A stretch of 5,977 nt of DNA from Oscillospiraceae bacterium. Lineage in GTDB: Bacteria > Bacillota > Clostridia > Oscillospirales > Ruminococcaceae. The notes under the pieces are model-generated. The model was not told the origin of the DNA. It worked only from the letters and a program-made list of their open reading frames with translations, and ran no database searches. Positions 1 to 5,941 of the stretch are shown here, piece after piece. The stretch spans positions 1 through 5,977 of the forward strand of contig JAHHUB010000104.1 in NCBI GenBank assembly GCA_020024175.1, in the 5' to 3' direction. Position numbers and translations under genes: made by a program. Position 1 is the stretch's first letter. Each line of letters opens with the position of its first letter.

Positions 1-204
1 TATATATACATATGTGCCAGTTTTATTTTGATAAAAGAATGGTTTGGTAAATAATCCAGTAAAGACTTGCAATATTTTTGGACTTACACTTGCTGTTCCT
101 ATATGTGGATGTTTTTTAAAGGCAAAGATCGGATTTGGCAGGTTTTTCAGCCTATCCAAAAAAACAGAGAGAAATGGGGAAGCACACAGAATGTGCTTCC
201 CCAT
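1..204 (-). other. Left-edge region: unrecognised open frame, probably non-coding
   Basis: No gene is supported here. A minus-strand frame from an ATG at 204 stays open for 68 codons to the window edge (it begins MGKHILCASPFLSVFLD and later reads NPIFAFKKHPHIGTASV). Its start lies inside the terminator stem, no good ribosome binding site precedes it, and its first part merely translates the hairpin. Plus-strand frames over the same bases are also open. The composition is less AT-biased than the promoter side. This could be a genomic repeat or the end of a mobile element, but I recognise none with certainty. Confidence 0.25.
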
Positions 205-209
205 TTCTC
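158..209 (-). terminator. Strong rho-independent terminator
   Basis: Bases 169-186 and 192-209 form a perfect 18-bp stem (core GGGGAAGCACA) around a five-base loop. On the minus strand the stem is followed, after four bases (TCTG), by seven T residues (plus 158-164). The opposite side has no T-run, so it works for minus-strand transcripts only. It lies 71 bases past the stop codon of the surface-protein gene and should end its message. The stem is unusually long and GC-rich for this AT-rich region. Confidence 0.93.
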
Positions 210-280
210 AGTTTGCGGTACCCTATATAGTATTAAGTTGTCATGTGTAAGGTCACCCTTAAACAGGCAACTTTTTTGGG

Positions 281-3200
281 CTATTTAGATTTAGGAGTCA
301 TTTTTTTGTCTGTTACAATTATAGTGTTACCTACTTTAGTGTCAAAATTAAGATATCCATCCTTATCTAATTTTGCAGGAACCGTAGTTACCAGTGTATA
401 AACATTTTTCTTTATATTATAGCTATAAATATAAAGAGTATCTCCCTTAAAATCTTTTAGATCTATTTTTACAGATGCGGTTACTTTCATACCAAAATAT
501 CCATCTTGCTTAAATGTAAATATTTTTGCTTTATTAGTAAAGAATTTTTTAATTACATTATTAGCTTTTAAATTTGCTTTGTATTTTGGATTTGTTTCTA
601 TTTTAGTAAGTATGGGTTTGGAAAGTTTAGAAGCTTCAGCTGCATTGATAGACAGTTTTGCAATTACTTCTTCTTTATCATTTAAAGATGCGAAAGTAAT
701 TATTGCTTTATTATCTTTTTCAGCTGCTATATATTCTTTAAACTGTTCAGGTGTAATTTTTCCGTCTCCGTAAGAAGTATCTTTAAATATTTTTCCGTAA
801 ATCAAAATATCTTTTTTCTTTACAGATTTTTCTGGTTTTTTAGATTCATGGTTATCAATACTATCGTTTGTTTCATTATCATAGTGATAAGCGGGATATT
901 CATGATTATTTTGTGCTTCCCATTTAGCATATACAGTAGTATTTTCTGTAAATACTGTTTCTGTAGTTATTTGATTACCAAATGAATCAAACCATCCTTT
1001 AAATATATAATTTGCCTTTATTGCTATTGGAAGGACTTCAATTTTTTGGTTTACTGTTTTTACTGTTACAGGATTTACATTTCCGCCTCGTGGATCAAAT
1101 GTAATTGTATATTCACTTTCTTCCGGAGGAACAATCGGTGTCTTATTATAAATAATGGTGAATTTAACATGATCTCCGTAACCGCAATCATAGTTATAAG
1201 TTACTTCTTTTTGATTGTCATTAAATATAATGGTGTTATTGCTTATAGTTGCACCTGTAAAATCTTTAGCCTTACTTATATCAAATTTTCCGGGGAGATT
1301 TTTAAGGTTAATAACATTAACATTTGTTGTATAAATATTTCCATCACATTTAAAACCACGCAAATTTGTGTTTTTGCTCAAATCCAAATTAGTTAACTGA
1401 TTATAACTACAATCAAGTAATGAAAGTATCGCATTGTTGCTTAAATCAAGCGATTGAATTTTATTTCCCTGACATGATAATTCATCTAATTGTTGATTTT
1501 TGCTTACATCCAATTTGGTTAACTTATTTTCACCACATACTAAACCTAAAAGTTCCGTATTTTTACTTACATCTAAATCAGTAAGTTGGTTAAATTTACA
1601 ATTTAAATCAAACAGAGCAGTATTATTGTTTAAATGCAGTTTTGTAATGTTATTATTATTACAGAAAAGTTCTTCAAGTAATACACATCTATTCACATTT
1701 AAATCAGTTATCTTATTATTTCCGCAGTCGATCTTAGTTAAAGCTGTATTAGCCTCTAAATTAAGATTTGAAAGATTATTATCTGTGCATGCTAAAGTAG
1801 TTAATAGAGTATTATTTTCCAAATTTAAATTAGTCAACATATTTTTACTGCAATCAATTTCAAGTAATTTAGTATTATTGCTTGTATTTAAGTTGACAAG
1901 TTTATTTGTATTACAATATAAAATCTCTAAATCTCCACAATTACTTATATTAAGAGAACTAATATTGTTCTGGTTACATATAAGTTTAGTTAATTTAGTA
2001 TTCTTGGTAAGGTCTAAATTAGTCAGCTCATTTGCAGCACAATTAATTGTTTCAAGCTGAATATTTTTACTTAAATCAACTTCAGAAACATGATTCATAG
2101 CAAATCTGAGATATGTAAGTGATGTAAAATACTCAATTCCCTTTAAGCTTTTTACATTTTCTTTCTTATATAAATCAATTTTTTGGGCAGCTATCAACTC
2201 TTCTTTAGAAAGTATACCATCTTTGTTTGTATCAAAATTATCGGAAACATATTGTCTAAATAGGTCATCAGGGAAATTTTGAACATTAATTTCTACTTTA
2301 TCAGGTGTAGTGTCTTTTTCAAATACACCCTGAAATACCATTTCATTTTTAAGGATTTTTACTGTATCTCCCGGTTGTTTAACCGTAGGTGTTCCTGATA
2401 CTCCCCATCCAATAAATTTCCAACCTTGTTTTGTGCTGAAATTACATTCTTCAAAAGTCGGAAGTATGTATTCTCCATCTCTTTGTACACGTTTAACTAC
2501 CATCTTTCCATTTCCATATTGACCTGGATAGAAATAAACGCTGTACATAGCTTCACCTTTATTAACATATTTAGCTGTAAATGACATATCACCAATTACA
2601 GATATTACTTCTCCAGCCAGTAATTCTTCTTTTGTTTCATCATTTACCCATAAATCGAATTCTTTATTTTCAGGAGCCTTAAAGCCTATTTCAGGAGAAT
2701 CAATCTTTGGAAGAGCAATGGTATTTCGACCTTCAGCATTTCTTACAGGTATAGTCTTATTTTGCCCTTCTCCTTCACCTGCTTTAAATGTAACCTGCCA
2801 ATATTCTTTAAGGGATTTATCCCACCAAACAGCAGTAAGTTCAGCATTTGTATTAGGTACATATGTTTCACCTGCTTTAAAACTTAATGCACCCAATTCC
2901 CAATGTCTGAATTTCATACCTTCCGGGGCTGTAAATCCGAATTCCGAAGGATCAGGCATTTGCATGGCAACACCTTTATCATAGGTTTTTTCTGCTTTTT
3001 TACCAAATCCATCAACAAAAGTAAGTTTAATTTTTCCTGATTCGGATTTGTTTTGCCATATAGCAGTAAAGGTTAAATTTGTTTTTACTTTGAATTTATC
3101 ATTAACCTTATATATTTTTTCACCTTTTTGCCAACCTGCAAACTCTTTTCCCTCAGGAGCTTCAAAGGAACATTCAGGCAGTGAATATAGTGTATTTAAA

Positions 3201-5773
3201 GTATATTCATTAATAATAATCTTGTTATTTGGATTTGATTTAGCTTCACCTGGGTCTAAAGTAACAGTAAATGATGTTTCTTCTTTTTCATCAATCCATA
3301 TAGCCGTAAAAGTCATACCAGAAATTACATTGCGAATTTCTTCTCCGGGCTGCCAATTTACACGGCCAAGCATAGTGTTCATTGGTTTATCGCATTCCCA
3401 ACATTTAAATTTCATTCCAGAAGGTGGAGTGAACCCTATTTCAGGTGCGTTGAAATCATATAAAACAATATTTTCGTTGTATGTAACTTCAAAAGATTTA
3501 TCATTTCCTGTGCCTGTTCCGGCTTTATAGGTAATAATAGGATTAACTTTTTGAGGTTTTGCCTGCCAAATAGCAACAAATGTTAAATCAGTGGAAACAT
3601 TACTGATAATATCATCTGGATTATATTCTTTTCCGTCTTCTTTACATAACCAAGCTTTAAATTCTATGGATAAAGCATCAGGAGAATGGAAAGAAAGTTG
3701 GTCGGGTTTAAGTAAAGTATAATTTGATTTATCAGCAACATTATACTTTTTAACTGCACCAACACCATCTCCGGGTTCATATGTTACAGTATGAAGCTGA
3801 GCTGAAGAATCTGCCCAAACAGCCACAAAACTGTCATTTTGTTTAGGTATAAATGTTTCACCGGGTTGGTGTTGACTTTGGTCACTTTCCAGTTTCCAAG
3901 CTAAGAATTTTTTACCTTCTTTAGATTCCAAAGCTGGAGGCAATTTAAAACTTCCTATTTCATCTTTATTGGAATTTTCATAAATACCATTATTCCAGTC
4001 GTTCCAAATGTATTCTGTTCCATTGTCTGCTTCATTAGCTTTAAATGTAATTGTATAATTCCATACTGCTGTAAAAGAAATATCGTCCGAAACCAAAACT
4101 TGTACATTAGGTTTATACAATTTTGTGTTATCTTGTGATTTCCATCCTTTAAAACCACTTGAATTTGTATGTTTTACATTATACTGATCTGATGGGAATG
4201 TGTAATTTGAATTTTTAACAATTTGTCTGTCTATCTGTGTTTTGCCATTTGAAACACAGGTACCATTTCCAGGATATAAAGTTACTGTAGCATAGTTTGG
4301 ATCTTTTTTCCATTGTGCTTCAAATGTCATCTGATTTCCATTGGCAGTTACTTCAACACCCAATTCATAAACAGTATCAGTTTCTTTAAGTTTCCATTTG
4401 CTTAATTCTTGTCCAATCGGAGCACTTATTTTTTGGTCAGCTGTTATTTGAAGATCACTTGGCAATTTAAAAGTTTTTCCTTCTTCAATTTCATATGAAA
4501 CTTTTTCGGCAGCAGGACCTTGATTTCCATCTGTAAATGTTACTGTTGTTTTAGCAGCCACTTGTCCGTTATAAACAGCTTTAAAATTCATAGGATAATT
4601 TACAGTAACTGATTCACCCGGCTGATAAACTTTTCTGTTGTCCAATTTATCATTAGGACTGTATGTACTTCCTATTTCAACCCATCCGGAAAAAGCTCCT
4701 CCATCATACTCTGATACTGTCGGTTGAGGCAGTGTATATTGTTGACCTTTTGATACTTTTTCTGTGGATGTAGGGCGTGAAACTGTATCTTTTCCCTCAA
4801 CTAATTTTACAGTTAACTGTGGTGTCTGAGAATCAGCAGTTACCCAAACTGCCTCATAAGGGCCATAAGTTTTATCTTTTGTAACTGTAATCATTTGACC
4901 AATATAATTTGTAGTGAAACCTTTTTTCCAATGGGAAAATACTTTTCCTTCAGGTGCAGTAAAATTCAACTGTGGATCATTAGGAGATAAATGTCTTAAA
5001 CTGCCTTTAATTTCTACACCATCTGTATATGGATTTTCCAACGAAAGTATAACAGTTTTTTCATCTGTTTCGTTTTTGTATATAATACTACAGGTATCCC
5101 CTGATGATGTTTTGTCAACAGGTTTCCACAATGCTACCAAAATAGTTGCAGCATCTCTCAGCATCATTGTTCCACCAGCAGAAACAGTCATAGAGCCTGT
5201 TTCTCCAATTTGCCATTTATCAAATTCATAATCAGAATTATTTGAAGTAAATCCGCACTCAGGAGCCTTCCAGCCTACTGTTTGATCATTTGGCACAGTA
5301 ATACTATCCATGTATCCCTCGCCATATACACCAGGTTTAAATTCTACAGTATGGCCAGTGGTTAAAGGATCTAGTTTATCTGAATAAACTTCATCATTTA
5401 TTATAATATCATCAGATATATCGTTACTATCTGACTGTTTCCATTGAGCAGTCAATATTATAATATTTGATATTACTATTTGATCGCCTGGATGGTATAT
5501 GTAGTTGTTTTCCTCATCCAGCCAACTGTCAAATATCCAATCATTGCTGTCCGAAATAAAATCACATTCTGGAATAACATACACACCATTCTTTTTTAGT
5601 TTTTGTGGTTGCATAGACCCTGTTCCATGGGCTCCCTCATTGAAAAAAACAGATACTAAATCTGACTGTTTAGGAGCCTCAAAAGAAGTCTGTGCAAAAG
5701 CAGTTACAACTTGTGATACTGTGGATAAAATCATAACCACAGCCATAGCAAATGATAAAATTCGTTTGCGCAT
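281..5773 (-). CDS. Giant secreted B-repeat / EF-hand / leucine-rich-repeat surface protein
   Basis: Complete 1,830-residue protein, probably an exported adhesin or ligand-binding surface protein. In order: signal peptide 1-27; thirteen B-repeat-like modules 41-1152, each opening with a TVTF-like strand and mostly closing with FTAxW; EF-hand loop 1181-1192; Cys-bearing LRR solenoid about 1210-1490; beta-rich cap to about 1550; one canonical InlB/Listeria-Bacteroides B-repeat 1555-1618; charged His/Tyr/Asn/Asp linker to about 1652; lysine-rich C-terminal region to 1830. The start is set by AGGAGG six bases upstream; the next methionines (10 and 14) lie inside the signal-peptide core. It ends in TAG. 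There is no internal stop or frameshift. No LPXTG, SLH domain, GW, choline-binding or peptidoglycan-binding module, nor C-terminal membrane segment, is visible. InlB-type repeats and LRRs are known in host-interacting Firmicutes proteins; adhesion here is inference. It stands alone between its own promoter and terminator. The gene call is very secure, the function moderate. Confidence 0.96.
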   Translation of the reverse strand: MRKRILSFAMAVVMILSTVSQVVTAFAQTSFEAPKQSDLVSVFFNEGAHGTGSMQPQKLKKNGVYVIPECDFISDSNDWIFDSWLDEENNYIYHPGDQIVISNIIILTAQWKQSDSNDISDDIIINDEVYSDKLDPLTTGHTVEFKPGVYGEGYMDSITVPNDQTVGWKAPECGFTSNNSDYEFDKWQIGETGSMTVSAGGTMMLRDAATILVALWKPVDKTSSGDTCSIIYKNETDEKTVILSLENPYTDGVEIKGSLRHLSPNDPQLNFTAPEGKVFSHWKKGFTTNYIGQMITVTKDKTYGPYEAVWVTADSQTPQLTVKLVEGKDTVSRPTSTEKVSKGQQYTLPQPTVSEYDGGAFSGWVEIGSTYSPNDKLDNRKVYQPGESVTVNYPMNFKAVYNGQVAAKTTVTFTDGNQGPAAEKVSYEIEEGKTFKLPSDLQITADQKISAPIGQELSKWKLKETDTVYELGVEVTANGNQMTFEAQWKKDPNYATVTLYPGNGTCVSNGKTQIDRQIVKNSNYTFPSDQYNVKHTNSSGFKGWKSQDNTKLYKPNVQVLVSDDISFTAVWNYTITFKANEADNGTEYIWNDWNNGIYENSNKDEIGSFKLPPALESKEGKKFLAWKLESDQSQHQPGETFIPKQNDSFVAVWADSSAQLHTVTYEPGDGVGAVKKYNVADKSNYTLLKPDQLSFHSPDALSIEFKAWLCKEDGKEYNPDDIISNVSTDLTFVAIWQAKPQKVNPIITYKAGTGTGNDKSFEVTYNENIVLYDFNAPEIGFTPPSGMKFKCWECDKPMNTMLGRVNWQPGEEIRNVISGMTFTAIWIDEKEETSFTVTLDPGEAKSNPNNKIIINEYTLNTLYSLPECSFEAPEGKEFAGWQKGEKIYKVNDKFKVKTNLTFTAIWQNKSESGKIKLTFVDGFGKKAEKTYDKGVAMQMPDPSEFGFTAPEGMKFRHWELGALSFKAGETYVPNTNAELTAVWWDKSLKEYWQVTFKAGEGEGQNKTIPVRNAEGRNTIALPKIDSPEIGFKAPENKEFDLWVNDETKEELLAGEVISVIGDMSFTAKYVNKGEAMYSVYFYPGQYGNGKMVVKRVQRDGEYILPTFEECNFSTKQGWKFIGWGVSGTPTVKQPGDTVKILKNEMVFQGVFEKDTTPDKVEINVQNFPDDLFRQYVSDNFDTNKDGILSKEELIAAQKIDLYKKENVKSLKGIEYFTSLTYLRFAMNHVSEVDLSKNIQLETINCAANELTNLDLTKNTKLTKLICNQNNISSLNISNCGDLEILYCNTNKLVNLNTSNNTKLLEIDCSKNMLTNLNLENNTLLTTLACTDNNLSNLNLEANTALTKIDCGNNKITDLNVNRCVLLEELFCNNNNITKLHLNNNTALFDLNCKFNQLTDLDVSKNTELLGLVCGENKLTKLDVSKNQQLDELSCQGNKIQSLDLSNNAILSLLDCSYNQLTNLDLSKNTNLRGFKCDGNIYTTNVNVINLKNLPGKFDISKAKDFTGATISNNTIIFNDNQKEVTYNYDCGYGDHVKFTIIYNKTPIVPPEESEYTITFDPRGGNVNPVTVKTVNQKIEVLPIAIKANYIFKGWFDSFGNQITTETVFTENTTVYAKWEAQNNHEYPAYHYDNETNDSIDNHESKKPEKSVKKKDILIYGKIFKDTSYGDGKITPEQFKEYIAAEKDNKAIITFASLNDKEEVIAKLSINAAEASKLSKPILTKIETNPKYKANLKANNVIKKFFTNKAKIFTFKQDGYFGMKVTASVKIDLKDFKGDTLYIYSYNIKKNVYTLVTTVPAKLDKDGYLNFDTKVGNTIIVTDKKMTPKSK
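284..817 (-). other. Lysine-rich C-terminal region, no recognised anchor (residues 1653-1830)
   Basis: The region follows a polar linker (about 1620-1652, rich in His, Tyr, Asn, Asp, Glu and Lys). It starts with IFKDTSYGDGKITPEQF, which looks like a degenerate EF-hand or half-dockerin with one extra residue in the loop. A mixed helix/strand part follows, then a beta-rich end with DGYFGMKVTASV, TLYIYSYN and an IIVTDKKM-type last strand. By my count lysine makes up 38 of residues 1645-1830. The final strands resemble C-terminal modules of other clostridial secreted proteins from memory, but I cannot name a family. The chain ends in a short hydrophilic tail with no LPXTG and no membrane segment. 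Confidence 0.6.
920..1111 (-). repeat. Single canonical InlB/Listeria-Bacteroides B-repeat (residues 1555-1618)
   Basis: This module is close to the textbook B-repeat: opening YTITFDPRGGN, central NYIFKGWFD, then FTENTTVYAKW. Its 64-residue length is the normal length for the family, unlike the thirteen longer, diverged modules at the N-terminal end. It is separated from them by the EF-hand and the LRR, so it is probably of separate origin. It may act as a rigid spacer between the LRR and the C-terminal region. Confidence 0.93.
1112..1345 (-). other. Beta-rich C-terminal cap after the LRR (residues 1477-1554)
   Basis: The segment runs from the last LRR remnant through FTGATISNNTIIFND, then VTYNYDCGYGDHVKFTIIY, and ends in a proline/glutamate hinge (TPIVPPEESE). 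From memory of family architecture, a similar block ending in V-T-Y-x-Y-D-C-G and an F-T-I/L strand often follows Cys-type LRRs in clostridial surface proteins and probably closes the solenoid. It carries one cysteine, Cys1530, outside the LRR ladder. It has no enzymatic motif. Confidence 0.6.
1304..2146 (-). repeat. Leucine-rich-repeat solenoid with 21-residue Cys-type units
   Basis: After an N-terminal cap (SLKGIEYFTSLTYL, about residues 1209-1222), eleven units of exactly 21 residues occupy 1238-1468 (bases 1370-2062, 63 bp each) with no insertion or deletion. A partial unit and C-cap follow to about 1490. The consensus is T-x-L-x-x-L-x-C-x-x-N-x-L-T-x-L-D-L-S-K-N. Cysteine sits at the same place in every unit and in the following partial unit: 1245, 1266, 1287 and so on, every 21 residues, to 1476. 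This class of bacterial LRR forms a curved solenoid used for protein or glycan recognition and is the best candidate for the ligand-binding part. The repetition also creates long antisense open frames that are not genes. Confidence 0.93.
2198..2233 (-). other. EF-hand calcium-binding loop (residues 1181-1192)
   Basis: The twelve-residue loop DTNKDGILSKEE matches the canonical EF-hand. Asp1181, Asn1183 and Asp1185 are at positions 1, 3 and 5, Gly1186 at 6, Ile1188-equivalent hydrophobics follow, Ser1189 is at 9 and the bidentate Glu1192 at 12. It follows a helix-like segment containing FPDDLFRQYV and leads into ELIAAQKIDL. This arrangement is a recurring N-terminal cap of bacterial Cys-type LRR domains in Firmicutes. 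Calcium binding is likely and would stabilise the junction between the stalk and the LRR. Confidence 0.85.
2318..5653 (-). repeat. Thirteen tandem B-repeat-like modules (residues 41-1152)
   Basis: By hand alignment the modules lie at residues 41-112, 141-217, 228-311, 319-401, 408-489, 495-571, 574-653, 661-736, 743-826, 833-906, 914-984, 991-1069 and 1076-1152. Each has an opening TVTF-like beta strand, often a G-x-G-x-G turn, a middle LP or APEGKxF segment ending in a conserved Trp, a Y-x-PGE turn, and a closing F-T-A-x-W (Tyr or Phe replaces the last Trp in modules 4, 12 and 13). This is the layout of InlB B-repeats (Flg_new / Listeria-Bacteroides repeat, a beta-grasp-like fold). These units are somewhat longer than the canonical ~65 residues and strongly diverged from each other, so they look like an old array. 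The likely role is a long extracellular stalk, possibly with binding faces. Confidence 0.85.
5693..5773 (-). other. Signal peptide (residues 1-27)
   Basis: The N-terminus has a basic n-region (MRKR), a hydrophobic core from about residue 5 to 19, and a polar c-region ending in Ala-Phe-Ala before Gln28. This fits a signal peptidase I site after Ala27. There is no lipobox cysteine and no YSIRK-type motif, so the protein should leave by the general Sec route and be released after cleavage, not lipid-anchored. The mature protein would begin around QTSFEAP. Confidence 0.9.
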
Positions 5774-5779
5774 GATAAA

Positions 5780-5787
5780 CCTCCTTT
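5780..5787 (-). promoter_or_regulatory. Ribosome binding site of the surface-protein gene
   Basis: The minus strand reads AAAGGAGG, then six bases (TTTATC), then ATG at 5773. The match to the anti-Shine-Dalgarno sequence is essentially perfect with near-optimal spacing. This fixes the start codon and points to efficient translation. Confidence 0.95.
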
Positions 5788-5815
5788 TTTTCTTGCAAGT
5801 TAATTATAAAATACT

Positions 5816-5850
5816 ATCTTATCTAAAATATCTTGCTTCTATGATAAGAT
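5816..5850. repeat. 8-bp inverted repeat at the transcription start / leader
   Basis: ATCTTATC at 5816-5823 is the exact reverse complement of GATAAGAT at 5843-5850, with 19 bases between. It lies just downstream of the -10 and spans the predicted start of the transcript. It could be an operator for a dimeric repressor or a weak leader hairpin. The AT-rich stem and long loop make a stable RNA structure doubtful, and an 8-bp match in such DNA can occur by chance. Confidence 0.4.
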
Positions 5851-5857
5851 TATATAA

Positions 5858-5886
5858 AGGATAAATTATTTTTGTTGTTTTGTCAA
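5858..5886 (-). promoter_or_regulatory. Sigma-A-type promoter of the surface-protein gene
   Basis: On the minus strand a perfect TTGACA -35 (plus positions 5881-5886) is followed after 17 bases by TATCCT (5858-5863), a -10 with four of six consensus bases. A perfect TATAAT lies a few bases further down (5849-5854), but its 26-base gap from this -35 is too long and no good -35 sits at 17 bases from it. Transcription would start near 5850, giving a leader of about 75-80 bases. An A/T-rich tract upstream (5889-5903) could act as an UP element. Confidence 0.65.
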
Positions 5887-5941
5887 TATTTTTTAAAAAA
5901 AAATTAACATTTAATATATTTTTGTTAATATAAACAACAAA
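5871..5941. repeat. 10-bp inverted repeat straddling the -35 region
   Basis: TTTGTTGTTT at 5871-5880 is the exact reverse complement of AAACAACAAA at 5932-5941, with 51 bases between. One arm fills most of the -35/-10 spacer right beside the TTGACA box; the other lies about 46 bases upstream of the -35. The arms contain four G/C positions in total, so this is more specific than plain AT-rich drift. It may be a pair of regulator sites allowing DNA looping, but only the sequence match supports this. Confidence 0.45.
5895..5929 (-). repeat. 7-bp inverted repeat followed by a T-run upstream of the promoter
   Basis: Read on the minus strand, ATTAACA (5929-5923) and TGTTAAT (5909-5903) form a 7-bp stem with a 13-base loop, followed directly by eight T residues (5902-5895). 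This has the shape of a weak rho-independent terminator for a gene lying beyond the right edge. The stem has a single G-C pair, so it is at most a weak terminator or a protein site. Confidence 0.3.

Noticed and set aside
44..288. Two overlapping plus-strand frames (44-250 and 67-288)
   Set aside because: They cross the terminator hairpin and the tail of the main gene, are mutually overlapping, lack a ribosome binding site and encode nothing recognisable.
1500..2060. 186-codon open frame on the plus strand
   Set aside because: It lies antisense to the LRR region. The 63-bp period keeps the same antisense frame open across many units; the product is a monotonous Leu/Val/Ser-rich chain with no sensible start signal.
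1304..2146. Short regularly spaced repeats resembling a CRISPR array
   Set aside because: The 63-bp period is coding (21 codons) and in frame; the units are diverged and no constant direct repeat with unique spacers exists.
3048..3530. 160-codon open frame on the plus strand
   Set aside because: Antisense to B-repeat modules 8-11 of the main gene. No ribosome binding site and no recognisable domain; the opposite strand is clearly coding.
3955..4158. 67-codon minus-strand frame inside the main gene
   Set aside because: It is an alternative frame of the same strand within modules 6-7. The main frame shows conserved repeat motifs through this stretch, so this is a shadow.
5505..5864. 119-codon plus-strand frame over the start of the main gene
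   Set aside because: Antisense to the signal peptide and first module, and runs into the promoter. No support for coding.
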